Source of the DNA: Papilionanthe hookeriana x Papilionanthe teres
Taxonomy: Eukaryota; Streptophyta; Magnoliopsida; Asparagales; Orchidaceae
Direction: 5' to 3'
Length of the DNA: 64,000 nt
NCBI GenBank assembly: GCA_022702705.1
Contig: CM040429.1
Location: forward strand, 7,697,419 to 7,761,418
Each line of letters opens with the position of its first letter. Position 1 is the stretch's first letter. The notes beneath the pieces are model-generated. The model saw only the letters and a list, made by a program, of their open reading frames with translations. It made no database searches and was not told where the DNA came from. A program made the position numbers and the translations under genes. Shown piece by piece: positions 1 to 13,500 of this stretch.

Positions 1-1412
1 TTATCAAAGAGCAAAGCGCAACGTGATATAATTTCATTTTTCCTTCAAAGTGCAGATCGAAACGACACTTTTATTAACCGAAACTCTAATAGATTATATA
101 AAACTATTAATACATAAATACATTCATGAATAATTATAGATATAGAATCTTTATTATATAAATTAAAAGTTGATAGAAAATAGAGATCAATGTGCTCCAT
201 ATACCTAATTTGAAGGCATATTGTGAAGTTTAATCTGCAAATTAAATGTTCAAACAATCTAAAATAATTAAAAACTTAAAATTGTAAAAAAAATTATAAT
301 TCAAAACAAAGGTTAAAATTAAAAGCATAAATAAGTTAACGAAGTCTCAAATTCCATAAAACAAGCTAAAATATCATCTTTTCTTTCATTCACATAATGC
401 CTTTATCCTTTAGGTAGAATTTTTTCATCTTTCTCCTTTTCTCTTTCATATTCTTCTTGTAAGTAAATTTTATATTCTTTTTCTGCCACAAGAGGAAAGA
501 GTACAGATCTAGATGAACTCATCATCAATATGGATGAACCATTTTTTTTTCTCTTCAAAATCTTATAGATCACATTCGATCTCCAAGTAAGATCTTCATT
601 AATAAATAATTGTTTACCAGCATCCTCAATCTCTACAGTTAACCACTCACAATTTTTATGAATTAAATTCAAACTGATCAAATCAATAATATCTCTCTTT
701 AAAATTTGATTGTATTCGAGGAAAACTAAATCATTTAAGTGGTTTTGATCTTAGCAGATTTTTTAATATGAATTGTAAAATATAAAAATCAAAATAAATA
801 CATAAAACATATGAATTATTTAGTATGTTTAAATTTATAAAATATTAATCTGCTTGAGGACACTCCGGTTTCTCTCATGACCGGTATTACTACAAATCAA
901 CCCCAAAGAAATTTTGTTTACTGTAATTGGAGACCTGACCCTTTTGAGGTTAATAATCTCATTAATGGAGTGACCTTTCAATGCTTTGCTTCATAGTTGG
1001 CTTCTAAACTAAAATTGACCATTGTGATGAAAATGAAGGCCAATTAGTGATTGGGGTTTGGATTCAGTTGCCTTTTAAGCCATTTTCTTTTGTATTTTGG
1101 TTTTAAGGCGTCCAAGATTGTAAAATTGTTGCTTTTCTTGCCAAGAATATCTGATCATTTGTGTCTGTCAACTCATTATGGTGTAAGGTTTTAGAAAATC
1201 TTTTGGCAAATTAAAATGCCAAAAAGCTCTCTCTCTTTCTTTCTCGTTTTTCTCGACTTATTTTGATATGTTTCAAGTTTCAAGCGTTGAAGGTGATCAC
1301 AACTAGTGTGTCCTTATAAGTTGCTGCTTTGAATGCATATTTACTTCGATATTTTATGTTGCAATTTCTTATATATCCTTTTTTGTCGTTGCTGGCAATT
1401 CTTACCATGAAG
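1..1412. other. Upstream intron sequence of the SAPS gene, no gene recognised
   Basis: AT-rich sequence before the first exon that can be recognised in the window. I see no conserved coding segment on either strand. The longest open frame (- strand, 403-681, 92 codons, Lys/Glu-rich) matches nothing I know and lacks supporting context. Because the exon at 1413 starts in the middle of a codon, this stretch is most likely intron of the SAPS gene, with earlier exons outside the window. Confidence 0.5.
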
Positions 1413-1510
1413 GATATTTGTTGAAGCTCTTGGATGTTGACACTTATGATGTCACCTTGCCTACTACTTTTGGTTTCTTGAAGCCTCCCCTTGGGAAACA
1501 TCGTTTGAAG
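1413..1510 (+). CDS. SAPS gene, first exon in window
   Basis: The acceptor AG is at 1411-1412 after a T-rich tract, and the donor is AAG|GTACCG at 1511. The exon begins with the last two bases of a Gly codon and reads LLKLLDV, then LPTTFGFLKPPLGKHRLK, a hallmark segment of SAPS proteins. It ends in phase 0. Confidence 0.9.
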
Positions 1511-4500
1511 GTACCGTATTTGAGGTCATGCTAGTAATTGTTCTATTTTCACTGTAAATTTATGTTTGAAATTCTGACTGAACGTTATCCAATACTTTTT
1601 TTCCTTCTGAGTATATTTGGTTTATGTTCTACAGAAAATGGAAAACAAGTCACAAGCATGAGCTAATGGTCTCCCTGTTTGCATGTCTAGAGCTGGCAAT
1701 ATCTCCATTTGAACCATTAAATTATATAATTTAGAATGCTAATGTACATTTTAGTTTATAAAATTTGTTTCAACTTTTTATTCATATATTAGTGCTTGTA
1801 AGAATAAACTGTAGCTTTTTCAGCTTCACTTTTCTTGCTTTGTTCAATTGCCACTTGAATGTGGAAATGTATAATTGGAGTATAAGCGTATTCAAGAAAT
1901 GATTTAATGTTATTTTCTATTCCAACAAAAAAGTGTTTTCTTGACTTGCTTTCAAATTTTCACATGTAGTTGAACTCTACTCTTTTTTCTTTTGCTAGAA
2001 CCCTACTTAATAAGTTTTCGGGGCATTTACATACATGCCACCCAATACCTATGTATAACATATCTGACACTTAAATTTTATTTTTTATGTTTATACCACC
2101 CAAATTTTATACATCACATCAACAATACCGTTGTCGGTTTAACTTTAAAAGTTAAATGTTCCTTTACATGCATAGATAAGGTGGTATGTATGTAAAATTT
2201 GAAGTTTAGTTATTAGACATGTAAAATCTTAAGAATTGAGTGGTATGTATGTAAAAATTCCTTAGTTTTATGCACTTGTTTTGCTGTTTTGTCTACATCT
2301 ATTTTCTTGTATTCATGTATCAAAAATTGTACTGGAACGTTAATAATCTAGCTATATCTAGCTCTCTGTGCAGTCTTGTTTATCTATCACACATGGGTTA
2401 GTGTATTTGTATGTTCTTGAACATGCATTCGACCAACTACTCTATTGCATGATACCAACAATTATCATCACATTAGAGATAAGTTTATAAATATATACTT
2501 TTAGTAAGCTTGATTGGTTTTTGCTCAAAAATTGATTATTTTTGTAGAGTGATTTGAATAATTGAGTCTTTGTAAGATTGAGCGTTTAATTAACCTGAAA
2601 TTTCTTGTACCTTGTCAAATCTCATCTGAAGGCTTTCTTTATCTATTATACTGCAGCTTAACATGTCTTCTGTCTTTCAGATTGTCGAGTTCATTTCTAT
2701 TTTGTTCACATTAGGAAGTGAAGATGCTGAGAAGGAACTTATTCGCCTAGGAGCTTTGAGACATGCTCTAGATTTATTCGTTGAGTAAGTGGCTTCATAA
2801 CCTAACCTTGGCTCTACACACAACTAATCACCCGACATAACCACAATTTTTTATGATTTCCATTTTTTTGGCTGTTTTTAACATTGGATGGCATGTAGGT
2901 ACCCATTTAATAACTTTTTGCATCATCAAGTGGAGAGTATGTTGGTGTCCTGTTTAGAAAGTAAAAAAGCTTCACTTTTGGAACATGTTCTGCTTGAGTG
3001 TGACATTGTTGGTAAAATTCTTCAAGCTGAAAAGCAGCCTGCACTACGTGTGCATTGTGACAAGGTGTTTTTTTTACTACTTGCAGTTTCTGGCGTACCA
3101 ATAGAATGGATGAATGAAAACTTGTTGAAGTAATCAATATCTTTTGTGGTAACCTTTTTTTACATGCAGCCAACAGTATTGGCACAAGGAAGATCACCTC
3201 CAAGGATTGGTAATATAGGGCATCTGACACGTATAGCTAACAAACTTGTTCAGGGAGCAAAGAATAATGGAATAATACAGAAACATCTGCAGGTTAATTA
3301 CCACATTAAGTAAAGTTCCTGCTCAAATTACCTTTTGTTGTTACGGTGATCTATGAGGTGCTTGTAATATGTGAGAAAGCTTCTATTCAGTAACAAATGC
3401 ACCATATATCATGCATGTCCACCATTTTCCATATTTATTGGAGTTTAGTGCAAAACATTCTCCTACATCTTTCCCTGTTCGGTTTATATAAAGGCAAATT
3501 AGTTGGCGTTAAATATTCTTTCTATTAGGTATATTTTGTTTTTCATAGCCAGCTCTCTCCAGAATTTTATGTGATTTGGATCATAATGTTGTCCCGCATT
3601 GTGTTAATGTGATTTGGATCATAATGTTGTCCCGCATTGTGTTAACGATAGGTAATGGAAGATTTCTCACAGAAAATGTATGGCAAAACAAATATTTTCT
3701 TTAATAACTCAGAACAACAAAAATGTAAAGATATGCACCTACAATTCGAGAGGTAGACGATCTCTCCCACTTCCTACAATTCGAGAGGTGGGAAATTATT
3801 ACTAGGGCGCATAGCCTAAGGGCAAATTTGTCTTTTGTATGTCTAAGAGCAATTTAGTATTTTATTATTATAATTATTGTTGGGTATAAATAGACTTGTT
3901 ATGTTTAGGGTTAGGTTTATGCATTAGATTGAGTTGTGAGTCGTAGGTCTATGGTTTGGGAGAGATTTTTTACCTCTCGATTTGTAGGAATTGGGAGAGA
4001 CTACATACCCCTCAAATTATAGGTGTTTATCTTTATATTCGTGTGAGCAGATTGGATTATTGAAATAAGAATTTATGTTTGCCCTAATTTCTACGAAAAT
4101 ATGTGTGAATTTCTACATCAAATCATATCAAGTTGGTATCAGAGTTTTCAAATTATGGGAAATGAACCACTCGATCGTTGCAACCAAGATTTCTCGTCGC
4201 CTTGTGCGTCGAGATCGCGGGAATGGATCGTTGGTACAGAGCGGCCGCTACTTGGAAGCTGATTGGGATTAAGTCGTTGTTGGCGATACTTTAACCGAGA
4301 AGGCTTCGACAGGAAGGATCGCAGCTAACCGAGACTCGAAACTCGCTTCTTTCTTGCCTTTCTTTATCGCACGCAACAACGATGGGATCAGGACTCGCTT
4401 TTGTGACCTAACCCTTCGTTACAATCACAAGCACAACTAGCTGGGAAGGCAATGACTGGGAAGCGGCTCACAAAAACCCAAAACTCCCATTTTTATCGTC

Positions 4501-7500
4501 CTCCTGCATCGTATACGCGATTGAGTCGTGATCAGAACTACCCGGGACGGCAACATCGGGATCACAGAGGGTCAGAGCTCGTTGGGAAGGAGATGACGCG
4601 AAGTGATCGTCATGTGGGAAAAGATTGCATCTTTCAGTCGCGTCCTCGTGATTGCAACACCCGGCTTCGACGCGAAGAAAAGCAATGAACCAAGCGAATC
4701 AAGGTTTGCAAGGTGTTGACAGCGGAATTGCGTCGTTCTTTATGCAATATAATCACGATTCACGTGGCTGGTAATCAACGATAGGATCGCGACATACAGA
4801 GTGGCCGGACCCGTCATTTCTTACAGTGCGAACTTGAAAATTCCAGAATTTTTAGTGGATTGCCTCGGAACAAAATTCCTTCAGATTCTATTGCTAGATC
4901 GCAGTTTTGCAGCAATGGACTATGATTTTGACTATTTGGAATTCATCGATGACATTTCAGCGTACTGAGAATTCCATCTTTTGTGATAGGAAATTTTTCT
5001 CGGAGTAAACAACAAAGAAAGTAGATCTGGAGAAAAAAATGGAGGAAGAGATGAGTCAAATAAAATTTGGGATGGAAGAAAGGTTCGCCACCATAGAGGT
5101 TTTCTTCTATAGAGAACCGACTGGAGTATCGATTCGAGAGCATGGAGGAAATTTGAGAGATGCTAAAGAGTCTCATTGAGATGCAATCCAAGAACCCACT
5201 GACAACTCATTTGCAAAACCTAACCAAAGGTTGACTAGAGAATCTGTAACAAGATCGAAAGGAAAAGAAATTGAAGGTGAGGAACATGAGGAGGAAAACA
5301 TCCACCATCACGAACCTTCTCTCTGGGCTTTGATTAGGGGTGTATTAGAGATTTCTGATGGAAGTGGTTGGGCCGAAATATGGAGAAGGATTATGTTGGA
5401 GGTATGGAGTAACACGAAGGAGGGAGAGAAGTTGGGAGGGAATATGACCGCGATCGAAGGAAGGAGCTTTACCCTTGATACATGGGGGGAAACAACAGAG
5501 GAAGAGTAAGTTGGGGTGGAGTTGTTAGAGTTGCAGTTGAAGATGCCGATCTTTCAGGGGAAAGATGCACATGGGTAGGTGTATTAGACAGAGCGATACT
5601 TCGCGGTGAATGAGCAACATGGGGAGGAGAAACTCATGGCAACAAGATTGTGTTTGGAGGGAAAAACCCTAGCCTGGTTAAGTGGAGGGAGGCTAGATAC
5701 CCGATTTGTTCGTGAGATTAATTTAAAGATTGTTTTGTTGGAACGTTTCCGAGCTATTCGGGATGGAGACCTACACAAACAATTCTATGCCTTGACCCAG
5801 GAGGGTACGATCATGGAATATAGTAAGAGATTTGAACTATTGTTGGGACGTCTGCACGGGATTTCTGAAGCAGGATTGGAGGGAAATTTCATAAAGAGTT
5901 TAAAGCCTGAGATACATTCAACACTCTGACTACTAAGATCTCGGAGATTGAGGGAGATGATGGAGCTAGCCCAGATGGTGGAAGATAAGAACCAAACGAA
6001 GAAAACCAACAAGAGCAACACAGATGGAGTGTCGCATGGAACTACTGCAACCACGACAATGCCAAACGTTTAGACAGTGAAAGTCTAGAGGGAGGCTGGA
6101 CGAGACACGGATAATATACCACGACCGGGAGCAATACTCAAGCGCTTTACAAAGACAGTGATTCGGGAAAAGAGAGTCAATGGATTATGTTTTTGGTGTG
6201 AAGAAGTTTACCCCAAGACATCGTTGCATGGATCGAGGATTACAAGTTCTCATATTGCAGGATGAGGAAATAGAGAATGAAGAAATAGAGACAGCTATGG
6301 AGGAGGAACACTCTTATTTTTTCCCACCTTTAGGACAATGTAACTTTTTTTTTTTGGGGGGGGGGGGTATTGTTACAAGGGCACCTAGCCTAATGACAAA
6401 TTTGTCTTTTGTACGTCAAAGGACAATTTATTCTTTTGTTATTATTATTGTGGGTATAAGTAGGCTTGTTTTGTCTAGTGTTAGGTTTATGCATGAGAAT
6501 GAGTTGTGATTCTTAGGTCTTGGTTTGAGAGAGATTTCCTACCTCTCGAATTGTAGGAATTGGGAGAGGCTGCCTAGCTCTCGCATTGTAGGTGTTTAAC
6601 TTTGTATTCATGTGAGTTGTTTGGATTATTGTAATAAAAATTTCTGTTTGCCCTAATTTCTTCGAAAATCTGAATGGATTTTTACGTTGAATTGTATTAG
6701 AAATCTCTCCTAAACCTTAACCTTAAGACTCAAGACTCAATCTCATACATTTTCTAACCCTAAACATATCCTTATTTATAATAAATGATAATTAATGACA
6801 AAAGATTAAATTGTTCGTAGGCTAATAAATGATAAATTTGTTGTAGGTGCCGACTTAACGTTACTCCCCTTCCCAAAAGATAATTTTTTTTTCAAGGTGG
6901 AAAAAACTATTGTTGGATCCAGTAGTATCATTCCTAGGGTCCATCGTCATCTTGGAATCCTTTTCATTTTACCATAAATTCGTGGTGATCCTAAAAAATT
7001 CAAATTATCATCTTGTGCATATACTTCGGTTGTATCTGAATATGACGGTGTCCTGACTTTTAGTCAATCTTAGAGAATAGTGCAGGCCCCCACTGCTTAT
7101 CCCGTAGCTTATGGATCATCAAAGTCACTATCAATGTGTCTCTTCCATCTTTGTTAACTTTGATCCTGCTTGCTTCCATTTGTTCAAGCCATTTGAATGT
7201 CTTGCTATTTCTTCCAAGTGTCGTCGTTCGAGTCCGCTACTGATTTCTTTACTCAATACTGCTACTTCCGATCTGCCCAAAGCAGCGATGATGCCCTGAT
7301 GTGGCACAAGTCCTTCTGGTTGCTGCTACCGGCATTCGTTCTTGATGTCGTGGAACCCTGAGGTTGTTTTGTGTGAAACTTCATGATTTTCTTCATGATT
7401 TATTTAAGGGTCGTGAATCTCCTCGAATTGCCCAACAGCTTAGAGAATATGATGGTGTTCTGACTTTTAGTCAATCTTAGAGAATAATGCAGGCCCCAAC

Positions 7501-10500
7501 ATCTTATCATGTAGCTTGTGGATCATCAGAGTCACTATCAATGTGTCTTTTCCATCTTTGTTAACTTTGATCCTGCTTGCTTCCATTTGTTCAAGCAATT
7601 TGAATGTCGTGCTATTTCTTTCAAGTGTTATCGTTCAAGTCCGCTACTGATTTCTTTACTCGATACTGCTACTTCCGATCTGCCTAAAGCAGTGATGATG
7701 CCCTGATGTGGCGCAAATCCTTCTGGTTACTGTTACTGGCATTCTTTCTTGACGCCGTGGAACCCTGAGGTGGTTTTGTGTGAAAATTATTGTTTTTCTT
7801 CATGATTTCTTTAGGATCCGTGAATCTCCTCAAACTGCCCCTTCATGCCCGATAATCATTCATCTATTTCAGATATGATTTGATTTACCTCATTCTCTAA
7901 TTTCTTCTACGGAGCGTCTTCTTTATTGGTTGCCATTACTACCGAGACAATGTTGATGGAGGTGCGGGGGATTAGCGAGCCTGAATTCGGATAGGTGCAA
8001 CTACTGCAATCACACATGTATCTTGAGTTTTGGTCATGAAGGCAGTGTAAGAGCACTTTTGCTTACGATCCAATCACGATTGTATCATGAGATTTCCCAG
8101 CTAGCTACAATCGCGATTCTATCGCGAGATTTGCCTCTCCTCAGCAAGCGCACGTTTGTATCAGAGCTATCAACACGCCGCAGACCCGATGTTGTTTCCT
8201 TGTGAATCTCGACTAAAGAATGTTGTTTTCCACCCAGCTCTCCGCGATCCCGTCGGAACCTTCTCAGCTAGCTTTGATCACGGTTGTACTTTTAGATGGA
8301 GCGGAGGGAGGAGAAAGTTGAAGTTTTGGGTCTCGGGAAGTTGTGATACTTTGTCGCCCTCCCAACGAGATTATAACTCGCGACTGTCGCGGCCCTGGAC
8401 TCTACGATCCTGTCGTCGCTTCTCAGCGAGCTTAGCTTGCGACTATATGGCACACCATGATAGGACTAGGTACTCCTCTACAATATTTCCCATGATTGCT
8501 TCTCTGTCGAAACTATGTCTCTAGATTCTCCTCATCCTTCTTCTTTGATTCTCAAACCAATACTCTAATACAAATTTGATAGGAAACAAAACGACTTCTC
8601 ACCCAAAATTTAGGGCAAAGCAAATATATATTTTTTAATAATCCAAAACAACATGAATACAAAGATAAGCACCTATAATTTGAGAGGCATGTGATCTCTC
8701 CCAAATCTACAGTTCGAGAGGTAGGAATTCTCTCCCAAATTCTAACTCTAAAACTCAAGAGTCAATCTTATGCTTGATCTAACCCTAAACGTATTAGCCC
8801 TATTATACTTAAAAATAATAAATGGTTTTCCTGTAGGCTAATAAAAGATAAATTTGCCCTTAGGTGCATAAGCAATTACATCCATGTGATAACTATTTTT
8901 TCATTATAGGTCAGAATTTATGATTGTTATATTTCCTAAAGAATTACATCCTTATTTTCCTATGAGAGCTTTTGTCAATTTGATGTAACAGTTACTGGAG
9001 GGTGCATTTCTTGTTTCTGATTGTAGGCGAACTTTGTGATTCATTTGTTGAAAAAATAAATTACTTCTGCTTTTTTCAGGAAAATAGTGAATGGGTTGAT
9101 TGGTATGCGAAGGTACTTATTAACCGAAATTCAGTGGAGAATGTTTGCAATTGGGCTTGTGGGTATGCTAAATGTTTTTCATTTCTATTTTTATCTTTTA
9201 ACTCTCTTAAAATTTTTATTTTTGTGTTATAATTGTTTTTCATATAGAATTGTTAAAGATAATTGCTTAATAGCGCCTTCTTAGGTATTGTTTTGTGTGA
9301 AAACTTTAACGAAACATTTTTGAAGAAATTGAATGGATTTCATGTAGCCATTTATTCAGAAACATGTGTACCTTTTTCTATTTTTGAAGTTACTTGAGTC
9401 CTCAATGCCACTATTGATCATCATCATTATAATTACTCTTATCCGACTATAGGTTTAGCTTTATAAATTCACATTTTTCATTTGTTTGATTAGAGCTACA
9501 AATGCTGTCAAAACCAGTTATCTATTTTTTTTATTTACATGCAAAATTAATATTCAGTAATTATAGAAACTCCATAACCAAAAAAAATATAACAACAACA
9601 ATAAACAACAATAACACAGCCTTAATCCCACTAAGTGGGCTACATGAATCCTTTTTCTCCATTGCGTCCTATTTAGTGTCATATTTTTATTTAATTCTAA
9701 TAAATTAAGATAATTTTTTATACAATAAACCCAAATCTTCCTAGGTCTACCTATTAAATATATAGATTAATGTAATCCTATCATTAGTGCACACTCTGGG
9801 TAGGCTGATGACTATTTTGATTCCCATCTCTGTCACACTAACACATCATTGGTTGCTATACCGAGCAAATTAGTTCTCTTGATTCTTGACCTTATTCTTT
9901 CTTGATATCAATAAAAATCATGTGAGGATCTTGTTTTGCTCCATATATTGTTGACTAATTACCTTTGCAAAAAATTCAACTTTGTTTTATGTCTTGTATA
10001 AAATCTAACTTATTCCCAATACCTACATGATAATCCCGTGTCTATGTTTAATTACACATTCCCATAATTTGATTATATGCTTTGTATATTTTTTTTTTCT
10101 TGTGCTTATCTCAGTTCTTAACATCTCCTTTTTATTAAATATTTGTAACAAAATGCTTTGTCTATTATCATTTGGTTCTATTTTAGTTTTTAAAGCTCCA
10201 TTCAAAAGATTTGCTAAACAATCCCTTGGCAAGAAATCTTATATTATTGAAGAATATAATTACCAGATCACTGCCTTATAGAAGGGAGTAGCTCCAACCT
10301 AAGTGAGGGCCTTATTATGGTCATGATATTACCCGAGAACTTAGAGTTAATCAAGGCGGGAACAGAAGATTGGGCAGTGAAAGCAAATATTTCTAGGCTG
10401 TAATGTTAGTCCATAACAACATTCAATTATTAAAGAGTCACTAATCGAGAGTACATAAATAAACATATAAGATCATCTAATTTGATATAGTAAAACAAGT

Positions 10501-13500
10501 AATACTATAAATATGACAGAACATAGAAACAACGTCAATGTTTTAAAAAGATTGGGGAGGGGGGGGGGGTATTGAGCGTGGCATTTTAACTGTTACGGGG
10601 CGTAGCGTAAACCCCATGATATAAAATAAATACAAGCCATATAATTATTAAGAGTTAAAAATAAGAACTTATGCTCATCCAATTTCAAAATAAGTTTTCT
10701 AGGACTAAATCTTCAAGATTTTGACATAAATCCAATATAAAAAAGTATAGAAATATAAAAGTATGTAAACATGTTTGAGCCAAAAAAAATTGGTGCCCAT
10801 TTGATCTCAATCATTGAATATTAATCATTTTTCAAGTTCATCCCTAAAATCTTCTTATTTTTCGTCACCAATAGTTGTTTCAAAATCACAACCAAGTCCT
10901 TCATGGATTCTACATTTCATTTCATTAAAGTCACCATCATGCTCTGTCCCTGGTGCATTCACAACATTTTTCTTCTTACCATTGTTGCCTATATTATAAA
11001 AACAAAAAAAAATGATATTGGTAAATATTTAGTATCTTTTTTCTATAAGAATACTTAATTATGTAAAAGACAATTAAAAATAAATATAAAACTTATTTTT
11101 TTCATTCAACTTCTTTCTTATATGGGAATATGGTATAAAATTTTTTCTTTCTTATATGGGAATATGTTATAAAAAAATTTTCTTTCTTGGGTAAAATTTT
11201 GTGATTTCTCATTTGCATTAGTTATGGACACATTTTTGATTACATCAACATCAAATACATGTTTTTCATTCAGCTTTTCTCAGCAATCCACTCATCATTA
11301 AAGTTTGTCATTTATTAATATTGGATCGAAGTCTTGTTTTCTTACTTATACTACTCCCCTCCAATCTAGTATTGTATCTTACGTACATCAGAGCGTTCAA
11401 CTTTTTTGTGCTCCAATCTATTCCTATTCTTAGTATGAATCTAAGATAAATAACATCATTTTTAAGAAGTTATATATGAAAGTAAATATAACATTTTAAA
11501 AAGTAACAAGTTATTACCAATTCAAAAGTGCTCCAATTTCTTTAAGAGCTTGATGAATTGTAGACGGCCTAAGAACTCACATGCCAAAATTCGTTAACTT
11601 AAGTGTTTCCTCTCCGAATCTCATCCATCAATTTGTAAGAGATCTCAACTATTGTTAGCTCGTCCCAGCTCTACTCATAAAGCTTCATCTTAAGTTATGA
11701 TGCAAGTCTTGTTGAATATCATCTCAAGGCGATCTTCATAATCCAATATTATTTCCATCAAGCAATTAACCTTTGATTCACCTCTTAATCATTAGATATA
11801 TTATTTTTAAAGCAAATTTGAGAGTTTAAATAATAATTAGCCACATGTAATGATTTATGAAGTTAGACTTCCCAACTTGCATTAATTTTCCTCCAAATAG
11901 ATCTATAGTTCTTTTGAAGCCTACAATTAAAAGCATTTTTTTTTTGAATCCATTAACTCATAAATTAAACCCTTGACTGACCTTTCTTTTGAGTCAACAT
12001 CTCCTCAAATATTTACAAGGGGCACAACACTTTTGATATAGTAAGCAAGATGACCCGAAAAATATAGATTGAATAAAATAACAGCTCGAGCTTTTATACC
12101 TTTTGTCTTCTTAGCTCATTGATTTTAACACCAAGCTTCGAGGAGAACATTACCTTAAGAGCTTAAAGTAGCAAACTGTGTGATGGTTGGATGAAATTGT
12201 TCGCGCTCCTTTAACAACTTGTTTTACTTTTGCAAGTGTGCTTTTGTGAATCTTTAACTTTCTAACATCTTCTAACAATGTGCTGCATAAGGTGTCCAAT
12301 TGATATGTTGTATTTTTTCATTACCTTTTTTACCCACATTCGCATCATTCAACTCATCTGTTATAATTTGTACATCATTTTCTTCCCATCCTGTATCAAT
12401 TATGTTATCCAAATAAGTGAATACTAATTCACCCTCTTTATAGCATCAGAGCATCCACATATTTAAGAAAAAAACTCTCAGTAGAACTATTAACAAGAAA
12501 ATTAATTAAAGTTATATTTTTTCCATATGTTCAAATATTTGACATAATCAAGCACCCATATTTACTCATTGTCTTTTTATGTTTCTTTAACATCTTATTG
12601 ACTGTATAAAAATCATTTTGGAGTATCCAAATTTTTAATTCATGCATTATATGTGGAGTAAAATCTTATCTATAAGTTAACAACTGCTTCAAACATAGAC
12701 ATATCATATGTGTTATTGGCAATATTAAGGGTTTGTTTGGGGCAGCTGCAGATTATTTATAATCTGCAGATTATCACAATAAACTGTCTTGTTGTTTGGG
12801 GGGAGCTTATTAGCTTATTCAGAATAGCTTATTGGCAATTGTTGCTGGATAAATGACCATTCTGCCTCTGTTTAGTTAAGTTATTCGCAACAAAACTGTA
12901 TGAGCTCAATTTTAGATAAAATAAAAGCTGTATATCATTAAAGACCAGTTCAAAAAGATAACAAAGATTGCTCACACTCTCACGAGTATCGAAAGAAATA
13001 AAATAAAGATAAATATAATTACAACTACAATTAAAAATATTAACATGTTTAACTTAAAACTCTGACGACGTCTGTCCTCAGCTGCACTGTCATCCTGAGA
13101 AACCATCGTACCCCGATCACTGTTGGCAGTGCATATGTCGGACTGTCGGCCCAACGAAAGAAGCCGCAACAAGCTGAAACGCCCCTGCGACAACCGTAGA
13201 ACAGTCTCTCACTGCTGTGAGGTTGACGTGACGTAACGGAGTTAGTAGTCCGCAGTAACACAAGACAACTCCGTTGGACCATGAAATCCTGGAACTCATG
13301 TTGTTATAGCTGTAAAAAAAAAAATTGTCAGATCCAAAAGTGTCTGCCCGGTCTCATACAAGCACAACAACCCAAGTGTCTGCCACTACAAGGAGACAGT
13401 GGACCTTAAAAAAGTGTTCCTGGTTGCCTTTAACCCACAGGGCGATCATACTGGATTACATGTGTCTATCACAAAAAAAATCATCCAGTAGATCCTCATA

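Larger units (their letters stand above)
3797..6699 (+). mobile_element. Gag-only (TR-GAG-like) gypsy retrotransposon
   Basis: 2.9-kb element with LTRs 3797-4130 and 6371-6699, about 330 bp each. The LTR ends are near TG..CA, with decayed TA and TTA forms. A 5-bp duplication GAAAT flanks it (3792-3796 and 6700-6704). A primer site matching initiator Met tRNA follows the 5' LTR. The interior carries only gag-like coding sequence; there is no protease, reverse transcriptase or integrase. It sits inside the 3' LTR of a - strand element of the same family. Confidence 0.85.
3646..8880 (-). mobile_element. Gypsy-type LTR retrotransposon on the - strand, interrupted by a relative
   Basis: Its right (5') LTR spans 8577-8880. 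Its left (3') LTR starts near 3646, is interrupted at 3796/3797 and resumes near 6705 to about 6870. The two LTRs share the segments around ACAATTCGAGAGGTAG and TAACCCTAAAC. Next to the right LTR, on the - strand, TTTGTATTAGAGT resembles a decayed initiator-Met tRNA primer site. The interior (about 6870-8576) has no intact gag or pol that I could identify and contains a 407-bp tandem duplication. Confidence 0.7.
3293..9079 (+). other. 5.8-kb intron carrying two related gypsy elements in opposite orientations
   Basis: Holds a 38-bp tandem duplication (3569-3644), a - strand LTR element (about 3646-8880) and a younger + strand relative (3797-6699) inserted in one LTR of the first. About 200 bp of plain intron remain at the right side before the exon at 9080, and about 275 bp at the left. 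Confidence 0.85.

Noticed and set aside
403..681. 92-codon - strand open frame rich in Lys and Glu
   Set aside because: No recognised domain, AT-rich context, inside presumed intron sequence; could not be supported as a gene.
6345..6367. Promoter-like G-quadruplex or sequencing artefact at the T/G run
   Set aside because: Position directly before the 3' LTR fits a polypurine tract better; run length itself may be inexact.
13049..13299. Overlapping - strand frames as the second (Myb-like) Harbinger protein
   Set aside because: No SANT/Myb tryptophan pattern and no consistent frame; they lie downstream of the transposase.
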